Source: Candidatus Poribacteria bacterium (GTDB lineage: Bacteria > Poribacteria > WGA-4E > WGA-3G). From it: a DNA stretch of 12,960 nucleotides. The stretch's first letter is position 1. Each line of letters opens with the position of its first letter. Made by a program: the position numbers and the translations under genes. Positions 1-6,601 of this stretch are shown in pieces. The notes beneath the pieces were generated by a model. It was not told where the DNA came from, made no database searches, and saw only the letters and a program-made list of their open reading frames with translations. Where the stretch lies: positions 1 through 12,960 of the forward strand of contig JAPPMR010000020.1 of NCBI GenBank assembly GCA_028818995.1, given 5' to 3'.

Positions 1-413
1 GTGTTATTCTCGTCAATCAAGACGATAAAGATTCCATGTAATACATCGGGGTTATCGGCAAAGAGCAGGCTGACGTGAAGTTGGTCCTTAACCTTGATAA
101 ACTTCTCCCACTTTTCCGTTTTGAGAATGTTCTGGTAATGGCGTGTAATTTCAATTAAGTTCCCGGCTTCTTTACTATAACTGCGGATGAAAACACCCTC
201 TATCATCTCCACGTACTCCGCATGTTCCGGTAAATTTATCGTAGAATTGAAAAAGCGGTTGAAAAATGTCTTATCTAAGTTGATTTCTAAATTAAGTACT
301 GAAGGGTTCGGTAAGTTCATCTCTATTTTGCCACGAATTGCGTCGGTTTCTGCTATGCCATTGCTAAAAAAGCAGAAAGCGAGTAGAAGGGTTATCAGGC
401 TAAATCGTCTCAT
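1..413 (-). CDS. Secreted DUF4252-like protein, C-terminus cut by window edge
   Basis: The minus-strand frame opens with ATG at 413 and stays open to the window edge, giving 137 residues without a stop. The N-terminus MRRFSLITLLLAFCFFSNGIA is a typical signal peptide with probable cleavage after GIA, so the product is likely exported. The end of the visible part (KTEKWEKFIKVKDQLHVSLLFADN...GIFIVLIDE, about residues 98-135) resembles the DUF4252 pattern of a 'W..l.rvre...v.v' strand followed by a 'glvvlv.d' strand. Function is unknown for that family. The start is supported by AGGAGG nine bases upstream, inside the preceding gene, and the ATG overlaps that gene's TGA as ATGA, which suggests translational coupling. 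Position in a sigma/anti-sigma operon suggests an envelope or stress-related role (inference). The DUF4252 call is moderate; the signal peptide and the reading frame are firm. Confidence 0.65.
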   Translation of the reverse strand, partial: MRRFSLITLLLAFCFFSNGIAETDAIRGKIEMNLPNPSVLNLEINLDKTFFNRFFNSTINLPEHAEYVEMIEGVFIRSYSKEAGNLIEITRHYQNILKTEKWEKFIKVKDQLHVSLLFADNPDVLHGIFIVLIDENN

Positions 414-1087
414 TGTGTACTTCCTCCTGGAATTGATGAATTAGGTTTTATAGAAAAATTTGTATGTTTGGTTTTAGGTGGAATTGTCTCTGAATCCGGT
501 TGATCACCAGTTAGGCGGTTTAGTATACCTAAGCTTTTATCGATTGCTGAAGATATTTTTGATGTTGATTTGAAAGCACTGCGTGATGCTTCGTCAATCT
601 TAAGAGATGTAAAACTATCGTTTACTGCAAGACCTGTTTTATGGACTGCGTACTCCATCTTACGCATTGCGTAGTTGAAGTCGCTTTTTGCTTGTTCTAT
701 TTCAACATGCCTTTGATGTTGATGGATACCAAATAATACTATTCCGACAAGACAGGTAAGGGCACTTACACGAAGAATTAGTTGGCGCGAGTTTTCCCAA
801 GCGAATACATTGAAAAAACGATCCATCCAATTATCGTTGTGAGGATGCGTCTGAATATAAGCCGTAACCTCACTTAATATGTCGGGTGGGGACGTTGGTT
901 TTGGCAGATCGTCCAACACCACATCAATTGTTTGTGCCAAATTGAATTCGTGCTGACATGTGTTACATGTAGCGAGGTGAGATGTGATAGCAGATTCAAT
1001 GGCGGTATCCAATTCCCCCGCAATGTATTCTTCAATTTGCGCTTGGCAGTCTGTGCAAGTTATTTCGTGTGATAGATTTTGAGGCAT
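410..1087 (-). CDS. Zinc-finger (zf-HC2) transmembrane anti-sigma factor
   Basis: This 225-residue protein has the layout of a membrane-anchored anti-sigma factor. The N-terminal cytoplasmic part carries the zinc-binding anti-sigma signature: C11/C14, then H37-LAT-C41-NT-C44 (HxxxCxxC). Residues 103-121 (LILRVSALTCLVGIVLFGI) form a single membrane segment, and residues 122-225 would lie outside the membrane. Proteins of this family hold an ECF sigma factor at the membrane until a signal releases it; the partner here is presumably the sigma factor encoded just upstream. The start ATG at 1087 has GGAG nine bases before it, within the last codons of the sigma gene, and lies three bases after the sigma stop. 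The stop TGA overlaps the next start as ATGA. The signal it senses cannot be read from the sequence. Confidence 0.85.
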   Translation of the reverse strand: MPQNLSHEITCTDCQAQIEEYIAGELDTAIESAITSHLATCNTCQHEFNLAQTIDVVLDDLPKPTSPPDILSEVTAYIQTHPHNDNWMDRFFNVFAWENSRQLILRVSALTCLVGIVLFGIHQHQRHVEIEQAKSDFNYAMRKMEYAVHKTGLAVNDSFTSLKIDEASRSAFKSTSKISSAIDKSLGILNRLTGDQPDSETIPPKTKHTNFSIKPNSSIPGGSTQ

Positions 1088-1090
1088 CGG

Positions 1091-1276
1091 TTATGTCTCC
1101 AGTAGGCGGTTCAATATTTCCCGCAATTTCTTACGAGCACGAAATACGGTTGATTTGATGGTGTTTTCAGATTGTTTTAAGACCTGTGCAATTTCTTTAT
1201 AACTCATCTCTTCTAATTCCCGCATAATTACGATTGATCGCATGGATGGCGGTAATTCGTCAATCGCTTGATGCAC
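1091..1276 (-). CDS. ECF sigma factor, C-terminal (region 4) part after in-frame TAG
   Basis: This 61-residue piece starting at GTG 1276 is a clean sigma-70 region 4: ELPPSMRSIVIMRELEEMSY, then KEIAQVLKQSENTIKSTVFR as the helix-turn-helix that reads the -35 element, followed by ARKKLREIL. It lies in exactly the same frame as the region 2 piece (1295-1618). Only the TAG at 1295-1297 and six sense codons (QEHKQL) separate them, so the two are halves of one ECF sigma gene of 175 codons. If translated separately it would need re-initiation at the GTG; the nearest AGGA is 13 bases upstream, which is a poor ribosome site. Stop TAA lies three bases before the anti-sigma start. It is either a remnant of a broken gene or a separately made region 4 subunit. 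The domain assignment is firm; independent expression is doubtful. Confidence 0.6.
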   Translation of the reverse strand: MHQAIDELPPSMRSIVIMRELEEMSYKEIAQVLKQSENTIKSTVFRARKKLREILNRLLET

Positions 1277-1294
1277 TAACTGCTTATGTTCCTG

Positions 1295-1618
1295 CTAAAT
1301 GGCAGTCTCCTCTGGGGTTGGATTTGACTGATATGAATGTGTATGCAGTAGCATTTCAAGCGTTTCACCATCTTCTTCGGATAAATGCACCCGAAATTTT
1401 CGGCGTTTTAGTTGATTAAAACAGAGATTCTGTACACATTTCAGCAACCATGAGCGAACGGTTTCCTGCTTTAATTTCCTGTGATGTTGCCATGCCTTGA
1501 TAAAGGTTTCTTGTGTCATATCTTTTGCGTCTTCACTGTTTTTGAGTAGATAGAAGGCATGCCGATAAACCTGATCTTGATGTTTGCGGACCAGTTCAAG
1601 GAATTCATCTTCTGTCAT
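1295..1618 (-). CDS. ECF sigma factor, N-terminal (region 2) part ending at premature TAG
   Basis: The 107 residues starting MTEDEFLELVRKHQDQVYRH are a standard ECF sigma region 2. They include the core-binding and -10 recognition helices (LKNSEDAKDMTQETFIKAWQ, then SWLLKCVQNLCFNQLKRRK, about residues 24-74). The linker begins at about residue 79 and the frame stops at TAG after NPTPEETAI. I chose ATG 1618 because GGAG stands seven bases upstream; a TTG 48 bases further upstream is open but lacks such a site and adds a non-conserved stretch. The TAG is codon 108; reading on gives QEHKQLVHQAIDELPPS, exactly the usual linker into region 4. A CAG-to-TAG change would explain it. The following gene is a cognate-type anti-sigma factor with an intact frame, which suggests the system was functional recently. 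Confidence 0.7.
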   Translation of the reverse strand: MTEDEFLELVRKHQDQVYRHAFYLLKNSEDAKDMTQETFIKAWQHHRKLKQETVRSWLLKCVQNLCFNQLKRRKFRVHLSEEDGETLEMLLHTHSYQSNPTPEETAI

Positions 1619-1639
1619 GTGGCAACTCCGCGCGCTCGG

Positions 1640-1675
1640 GTTAACGCTACTACAAACAAGTTGCAAAAAAGTTGC
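1640..1675 (-). promoter_or_regulatory. Possible ECF-type autoregulatory promoter with an 11-base repeat
   Basis: On the minus strand GCAACTT occurs twice, at 1675-1669 and 1664-1658, exactly 11 bases (about one helical turn) apart, some 45 bases upstream of the sigma start. ECF promoters usually have an AAC-containing -35 element, and these genes are often autoregulated (family knowledge). Taking the first copy as -35, a 16-base spacer leads to TAGTAGCGTTA as a possible -10 region. The alternative is a binding site for a dimeric regulator. The repeat is directly visible; the promoter role is inference. Confidence 0.3.
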
Positions 1676-1721
1676 ATCTTTTTTGTATTTTTTGAATAAT
1701 TTATAGAAAATAATGTAAGAA

Positions 1722-1737
1722 GCGCAATGAATTGCGC
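1722..1737. repeat. Short inverted repeat GCGCAAT-GA-ATTGCGC
   Basis: A perfect 7-base inverted repeat with a 2-base centre. It is GC-rich at its ends and lies in an otherwise AT-rich stretch about 104 bases upstream of the sigma start. It could be an operator for a dimeric regulator, a hairpin in a leader transcript, or the core of a dispersed repeat. Nothing in the window repeats it. Confidence 0.4.
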
Positions 1738-1753
1738 GACTACAACGCTACAA

Positions 1754-1811
1754 GAAAAAACCTTAATGACAATTTTGAAGGTCTAAACCTACATAAACCG
1801 ACATTAAGGTT
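1754..1811 (-). terminator. Candidate intrinsic terminator after nuoN
   Basis: Read on the minus strand, AACCTTAATG (1811-1802) pairs perfectly with CATTAAGGTT (1768-1759), and the second arm runs directly into T residues (GGTTTTTTC, to 1754). The 33-base interval contains its own small stem (AGGT-TTAG-ACCT), so the fold is plausible, but the stem is AT-rich and the loop is long. It lies about 170 bases past the nuoN stop and would separate the nuo operon from the sigma operon. Confidence 0.45.
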
Positions 1812-1882
1812 ATTGTGAAATATTTTTATGATTCGAGTTGCTTAGTTATATAGTAAATTCTGTAAATAAGTTTACATATATT

Positions 1883-1950
1883 CTGTAGGAGCGATCTCCG
1901 AAATCACAACGAAACTACTAATAGTCGGGAATCGGAGTTCCCTCCTACAG
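1883..1950. repeat. 68-base imperfect palindrome with CTGTAGGAG ends
   Basis: CTGTAGGAGCGATCTCCGA at the left end matches the reverse complement of the right end (CTGTAGGAGGGAACTCCGA) with two mismatches over 19 bases. The centre holds an ACTACTAATAGT near-palindrome. On either strand the hairpin is not followed by a T run, so it is not a classical terminator. The form suggests a REP- or MITE-like dispersed intergenic element; I recall similar elements in poribacterial assemblies, but that is memory only. It has no coding capacity. Confidence 0.6.
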
Positions 1951-1979
1951 TTCATAAGTAAAGTTCATTGTAAAATCCA

Positions 1980-3422
1980 CTATAGCACAGCATTTTGTGC
2001 GGGATTGAGCAGTAGCGATGGCAAAATACCGATGAGTAAAACGCCAATTGCAGCAAGGGCTAATCCGATGACTAAAGTTGAGGGATATGGATTGAACTCC
2101 AATTCCTCTTCTGGTTCACGCATATACATTGTTACGACAACGCGTAGGTAGTAGAACGCAGATACTGCAGTGTTGATTGCACCTACGATGACAAGTAGAT
2201 AGAGTTCTGCACCGACAGCAGATTTGAAGATATAAAATTTTCCAACAAATCCGGCTGTAGGTGGAAAACCTGCAAGGGATAGAAGCATTAGCGTCATAAA
2301 GATGCCGAGTAGAGGCTTGCGGAAGCCGAGTCCTGCGTAATCTGAAATCGTCAAGCTTTCCCCATCAGCGGTTTTCGCTAAGATAACGGCACCGAATGCA
2401 CCGATATTCATTACGCAGTAAACAAGTAGGTAGAGCATTGCACTTGATGTGCCATCTTGGTTTGCTGCGGCTAAGCCTATCATCACGTAACCAGCGTGTG
2501 CAATACTTGAATATGCGAGCATCCGTTTGATGTTTGTTTGCGCTATAGCAATAACATTACCAACTGTCATCGTCAACATCGCCAATAACACGATTACACC
2601 TATCCATTCAGACTGTATATCTGGCAACGCTTCCATAAAAATCCTAATAAACGCTGCAAATCCAGCTGCTTTTGGTCCCGCAGAGATGAAGGCAGCGATT
2701 GTGGTAGGTGCGCCTTCGTAAACATCTGGCGCCCATTGGTGAAACGGAACAATTGCGACCTTAAACCCAAATCCAACAATGAGTAGGAAAGTACCTGCTA
2801 AGAGAAGTGGGGATTGACTCTCAGTGGTGAGTTTCTCTGCAATCCCTGGAATACTTGTTGTTCCAGCAGCACCGTAAATTAAAGCGATTCCGTAGAGGAA
2901 AAAGGCACTTGCAAACGCACCGAGCAGTAGATATTTCATACCTGCTTCGCTTGAAGCAGAACTTTCACGGAAATAGCCTGCTAACACATACAACGACAAC
3001 GACATTAGTTCTAAGCCGAGGAAAACGATAATCAGTTCATTGCCAGCAGCCATCAACATCATGCCGAGCGTTGCAAGTAGGATAAGCAGATAGTACGGTC
3101 CCTGTTTTTTATCGCCTTTCCCTAAATAACTAATTGAGATGAGGGCAACCAAAATTGTTGAAACGAGGAAGATAATGTTGAAAAAGAGGGAATAACTATC
3201 TATTCTGAACATGTCGTTGAACTGGGTTTGATCTGTCCCCGCTTGCAGCAGATTAATAGATGCCCATAAGGCAATCACTGTTCCAACAATTGTCATCCAT
3301 CCCAATGTCTTTTTTGAAATAGAGTCAATCATGTCAAAAACAAGGACAATGAGCAATGTCGAAACGATGACAAGTTGTGGCATCAATAGCGACCAATTAA
3401 TATCAGGTATCTCAGACGGCAT
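1980..3422 (-). CDS. nuoN: NADH-quinone oxidoreductase subunit N
   Basis: NuoN is one of three antiporter-like subunits of the complex I membrane arm and carries a proton channel. The 480-residue length is normal. The protein is a multi-pass membrane protein with the expected charged residues inside the membrane: E138 in FLGLELMSLSLYVLAGY, K163 in GMKYLLLGAFASAF, K221 and H228 in KVAIVPFHQWAPDVYEGAPT, and K251 in SAGPKAAGF. These match the functional set in E. coli NuoN (E133, K158, K217, H224, K247). ATG 3422 has GGAGG six bases upstream. It is the last nuo gene and is followed by a terminator-like hairpin. Unlike the usual order it does not directly follow nuoM; the antiporter gene intervenes with a 65-base gap. 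Stop is TAG. Confidence 0.96.
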   Translation of the reverse strand: MPSEIPDINWSLLMPQLVIVSTLLIVLVFDMIDSISKKTLGWMTIVGTVIALWASINLLQAGTDQTQFNDMFRIDSYSLFFNIIFLVSTILVALISISYLGKGDKKQGPYYLLILLATLGMMLMAAGNELIIVFLGLELMSLSLYVLAGYFRESSASSEAGMKYLLLGAFASAFFLYGIALIYGAAGTTSIPGIAEKLTTESQSPLLLAGTFLLIVGFGFKVAIVPFHQWAPDVYEGAPTTIAAFISAGPKAAGFAAFIRIFMEALPDIQSEWIGVIVLLAMLTMTVGNVIAIAQTNIKRMLAYSSIAHAGYVMIGLAAANQDGTSSAMLYLLVYCVMNIGAFGAVILAKTADGESLTISDYAGLGFRKPLLGIFMTLMLLSLAGFPPTAGFVGKFYIFKSAVGAELYLLVIVGAINTAVSAFYYLRVVVTMYMREPEEELEFNPYPSTLVIGLALAAIGVLLIGILPSLLLNPAQNAVL

Positions 3423-3487
3423 TCAAAACCTCCATTTTAAACTCCGGATAGCCGAAAGACTGTAGCGTCAAACTTCATATATTTTTT

Positions 3488-4972
3488 CTAACGTAGGAAC
3501 ACGAATGTAACAACCACAAAAAGCGGGACTAAAATTACGACTGACCAGATCATATATCCAAAGAAACTCGGCATGCGGATACCGCTCTGTTCGGCAATTG
3601 ATTTAACCATAAAATTCGGTGCATTTCCGATATATGTATTTGCACCCATGAAAACTGCCCCGACAGATATTGCAGTTAGCAATCTGACAAACTCAAGGTG
3701 ATGGGGCTCAGTCAATTGTCCTGACAAAATTTGTGGTACAACCGCCTCAGTAAGCTCTAATTTTCCAAGTGCAGTGTTGAAAAATGTCAAATAGGTTGGC
3801 GCATTATCTAAGAAACTGGACAAAATCCCAGTTATCCAGAAGTAGTGAGAGGGTTGCTGAATTGCCCCGATTAACCCGCTCAGTGCGCCTTTTGTACCGA
3901 CACCGAGAATTGTCAATGCCGGAATAATCGTCATAAAGATGCCAGCAAATACTTTTGCGACTTCTTCGATTGGTTCCCATGAGAACTCGTTTGATTGGCG
4001 TAATTCACCGCTAAAGGGCGTAAACTTGAGGGATAATAAACCCATCACGACAATCAACACGTCGCGTGCGATATTCTGCCAATATACATGAACACCGAGT
4101 ACGTTGATATCTCCCCACTTGAAAGAGCCACTCATTAAGACTGCCGCAACGATACCAAAGAGGAAAACGAGATTAAAAAGACCTTCAACACGAATCGGTT
4201 CGTTGACTCCATCATCTGGGACGACACCACCTTCTCGTTTGAACATGAATGTGTCTATTATGAAAAAGAGAACGATTAAAATGACACTAATAAATACCAT
4301 GTGTGGAAAGAGTGCGGTTGTTGTCCAGAAGAAAGGCACGCCGTGTAGAAATCCAAGAAAAAGTGGTGGATCGCCAAGAGGGGTTAAGGAACCACCGATA
4401 TTGCTTACTAAAAAGATGAAGAAGACAATTAAATGCACCTTACTCTTTCGGTACGCATTTGCTTTAATCAACGGACGGATAAGGAGCATTGATGCGCCTG
4501 TTGTTCCTATCCATGAGGCAATTACAGTGCCGATTAGCAATAACAGCGTGTTAACCATCGGTGTGCCGCGCAATGTTCCTCTGACGAGTATCCCGCCTGC
4601 AACCGTGAACAAACCCCATAACAGTATGATGAACGGAATGTAGTCTATTAAGTAGATGTATAAAATATCGTGAAAAGCATCACCTCTGAAAACGACAAGA
4701 TATGGGATTGCGAATAATAACGCCCATGCCAATGACATTTTTCCACCATGGTGGACAAGAAAATGGGAATCTAACAGGAGTGGGAAAAGTGCGATTGAGA
4801 GGAGAATTCCTACAAAAGGTATAATGCTCCAGATAGGTAGTATGGAACCATCTACGCGAAAGTGTCCACCCTCGCCATGTGTCTCATCAGCAGCGAAGGT
4901 TTCCATTGAAACTACTAAAGTAAGCCCCACGATGATGCATAATATAAGAAAAGAGGCAAGTTTTGACTTCAC
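3488..4972 (-). CDS. NhaD-like Na+/H+ antiporter (CitMHS_2 type) inside the nuo operon
   Basis: A 494-residue multi-pass inner-membrane protein of the ion transporter superfamily, most like the 'sodium:proton antiporter' group near CitMHS/NhaD/ArsB. Evidence: a signal-like N-terminus ending around ETFAADE (residue 30); GTTGASMLLIRPLIKAN (156-172); SNIGGSLTPLGDPPLFLGFL (190-209), a typical substrate-site loop; and in the second half SSFLDNAPTYLTFFN and MGANTYIGNAPNFMVKS, the inverted-repeat counterpart. It is not a complex I subunit and not Mrp-like. Start GTG overlaps the nuoM TAG as TAGTG, so translation is probably coupled to nuoM; a GGAGG lies 13 bases upstream, rather far. Its position suggests it works with complex I, for example by exchanging Na+ and H+ (inference). 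Substrate cannot be proved from sequence; citrate or arsenite transport are less likely alternatives. Confidence 0.85.
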   Translation of the reverse strand: MKSKLASFLILCIIVGLTLVVSMETFAADETHGEGGHFRVDGSILPIWSIIPFVGILLSIALFPLLLDSHFLVHHGGKMSLAWALLFAIPYLVVFRGDAFHDILYIYLIDYIPFIILLWGLFTVAGGILVRGTLRGTPMVNTLLLLIGTVIASWIGTTGASMLLIRPLIKANAYRKSKVHLIVFFIFLVSNIGGSLTPLGDPPLFLGFLHGVPFFWTTTALFPHMVFISVILIVLFFIIDTFMFKREGGVVPDDGVNEPIRVEGLFNLVFLFGIVAAVLMSGSFKWGDINVLGVHVYWQNIARDVLIVVMGLLSLKFTPFSGELRQSNEFSWEPIEEVAKVFAGIFMTIIPALTILGVGTKGALSGLIGAIQQPSHYFWITGILSSFLDNAPTYLTFFNTALGKLELTEAVVPQILSGQLTEPHHLEFVRLLTAISVGAVFMGANTYIGNAPNFMVKSIAEQSGIRMPSFFGYMIWSVVILVPLFVVVTFVFLR

Positions 4973-6570
4973 TATTTCGTCTGTGCCTCCTCTTCAATCA
5001 GTTGTAGGGTTGCGGTTTCGACTTTCAGAATAACAGGGTCTTGAGTTTCACCATCAATAATTACTTGTCCAACCTCTGGCGTATTGTCAGATTCATTTAC
5101 TTTTACTTTTTCAGCGACCACACCCACTGATGCTTTCATCGGATTCAGAAATGTATTCGGATGTACGCCAATCCATACAATGAAAAGCAGTATCGGCAGT
5201 AAGACAGCTATTTCGCGCGGTTTCAGGTCAGGCAAAGATGCGTTTGTGTTGTCTGGTGTACCAAACATGACCCGCTGGAACATCCATAGCATATAAACTG
5301 CTGCCAAGATTACGCCTGTTGTTGCGAAGACCACGTACCATTTGGAGAATGCCCCGCCAACAAAACTGCCAAGCAGAATCATAAATTCACCGACGAATCC
5401 ATTGAGTCCCGGTAACCCGATAGACGATAGGGTTACAATCAAAAAAATAGTGGCGAAGATAGGCATTTTCTTTGCCAGTCCACCGAAGTCAACGATCATT
5501 CGGCTGTGCCGCCGTTCATAAATCATGCCGACCAAAAGGAACAGTGCGCCAGTGCTTAATCCGTGATTGATCATTTGCAAAACGCTTCCCTGAATACCTA
5601 AATGACTTTTTGAAAAAAGACCTAATACTACGAAACCGAGGTGACTGACACTGGAATATGCGACAAGTTTTTTCAAATCCGGTTGCACCATTGCTACTAA
5701 TGCCCCGTAAATTATACCGATAATTGCGAGTGGTACTATCCAGGGCGTCGCCTTAGCTGCTGCATCTGGAAAGAGGGGAAGACAGAATCGTACTATGCCA
5801 TACGTACCCATTTTAAGTAGGACACCTGCAAGGATTACACTTCCGACTGTAGGTGCTTCAACGTGTGCATCTGGCAACCAAGTATGGAATGGGAAAAGAG
5901 GCACTTTAATCGCAAAAGCAATGAAAAATGCAAGGAATAGTAGATAGGAATGATCAAATGTGCCTTCTGTTGCTAATAGTGTTACGAGATCAAAGCTGTT
6001 ACCGTTTTGGAAGTATAGTGCTAAAATGCCGACTAACATGAGCGCACTGCCTGCCATTGTGTAAAGTACGAACTTGATAGTGGCATAGATTCTACGTTCA
6101 CCACCCCATATTCCGATAAGGAAATACATCGGGATTAACATTGCCTCCCAGAACACAAAGAACAAGAATAGGTCTAAGGCACAGAAAACACCCAGCATTC
6201 CAGTTTCCAGCGCGAGGAGCGACATCATAAAACCGCTCAATCCTTTCTCTACCGAATTCCATGCAGCGAGGATACATATTGGCGTTAAGAATGTTGTAAG
6301 CAGCACCAACCACAACGAAATACCGTCAATGCCGATGTGGTAACTTATGCCTAAACCTTCAATCCACGGCAGTTTTTGGTAAAGTTGTGCGTCAGTTTGG
6401 AAACCATCAATTTCTGCCTTAAATCCGGTGTAAAGTCCGATCGAGATAAGAAATGTCAACAAACTGATGACAAGCGCGATGCCTTTAATAGCAGACGCGC
6501 CCAATCCTCTGAGCAATGCTATCGCTATCACGCCGAGCAGTGGTAAAAAAATAACAATTGAAAGTAGCAA
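4972..6570 (-). CDS. nuoM: NADH-quinone oxidoreductase subunit M
   Basis: NuoM is the middle antiporter-like proton-channel subunit of the complex I membrane arm. At 532 residues it is slightly longer than usual because of a hydrophilic tail. Key residues are present: E142 in FVFWEAMLIPMYFLIGIWGG, K222 and H229 in AIKVPLFPFHTWLPDAHVEA, and K253 in LAGVLLKMGTYGIVRF, matching E144, K234 and K265 of E. coli. From about residue 485 onward the sequence turns acidic and soluble (VAEKVKVNESDNTPEVGQ to EEEAQTK), an extension of roughly 45 residues that I do not recognise. The start is TTG at 6570, supported by AAAGGAG with a six-base spacer; no ATG fits better. The stop TAG shares one base with the antiporter's GTG start. 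Confidence 0.95.
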   Translation of the reverse strand: MLLSIVIFLPLLGVIAIALLRGLGASAIKGIALVISLLTFLISIGLYTGFKAEIDGFQTDAQLYQKLPWIEGLGISYHIGIDGISLWLVLLTTFLTPICILAAWNSVEKGLSGFMMSLLALETGMLGVFCALDLFLFFVFWEAMLIPMYFLIGIWGGERRIYATIKFVLYTMAGSALMLVGILALYFQNGNSFDLVTLLATEGTFDHSYLLFLAFFIAFAIKVPLFPFHTWLPDAHVEAPTVGSVILAGVLLKMGTYGIVRFCLPLFPDAAAKATPWIVPLAIIGIIYGALVAMVQPDLKKLVAYSSVSHLGFVVLGLFSKSHLGIQGSVLQMINHGLSTGALFLLVGMIYERRHSRMIVDFGGLAKKMPIFATIFLIVTLSSIGLPGLNGFVGEFMILLGSFVGGAFSKWYVVFATTGVILAAVYMLWMFQRVMFGTPDNTNASLPDLKPREIAVLLPILLFIVWIGVHPNTFLNPMKASVGVVAEKVKVNESDNTPEVGQVIIDGETQDPVILKVETATLQLIEEEAQTK

Positions 6571-6601
6571 AAAAATCTCCTTTAGAATAACTTAACTTTC
6601 A

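Larger units (their letters stand above)
1619..1979. other. 361-base intergenic region between nuoN and the sigma operon
   Basis: This is the longest gene-free stretch in the window. No coding frame in it is convincing. Going from high to low coordinate it holds a 68-base imperfect palindrome (1883-1950), a small inverted repeat TGTAAA-TAAG-TTTACA (1861-1876), a terminator-like hairpin for the nuo operon (1754-1811), a short perfect inverted repeat GCGCAAT-GA-ATTGCGC (1722-1737), a very AT-rich block (about 1676-1718), and the doubled GCAACTT motif in front of the sigma gene. It therefore probably ends one transcription unit and starts the next. Confidence 0.7.

Noticed and set aside
187..444. 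85-codon plus-strand frame near the left edge
   Set aside because: It is antisense to the signal-peptide protein and overlaps the anti-sigma end; it has no ribosome site or recognisable domain.
1295..1297. TAG as a reassigned sense codon
   Set aside because: TAG closes nuoN, the antiporter, nuoM, DUF5069 copy B and nuoH at the expected family lengths, so general amber reassignment does not fit.
1619..1666. TTG start at 1666 for the sigma factor
   Set aside because: It would add 16 residues not seen in ECF sigma factors and overlaps the possible promoter; ATG 1618 has a well-placed GGAG.
4104..4643. 179-codon open frame on the plus strand
   Set aside because: It lies antisense to the conserved antiporter gene, and its translation is a Lys/Thr/Pro-rich mixture with no domain; it is a shadow of the real gene.
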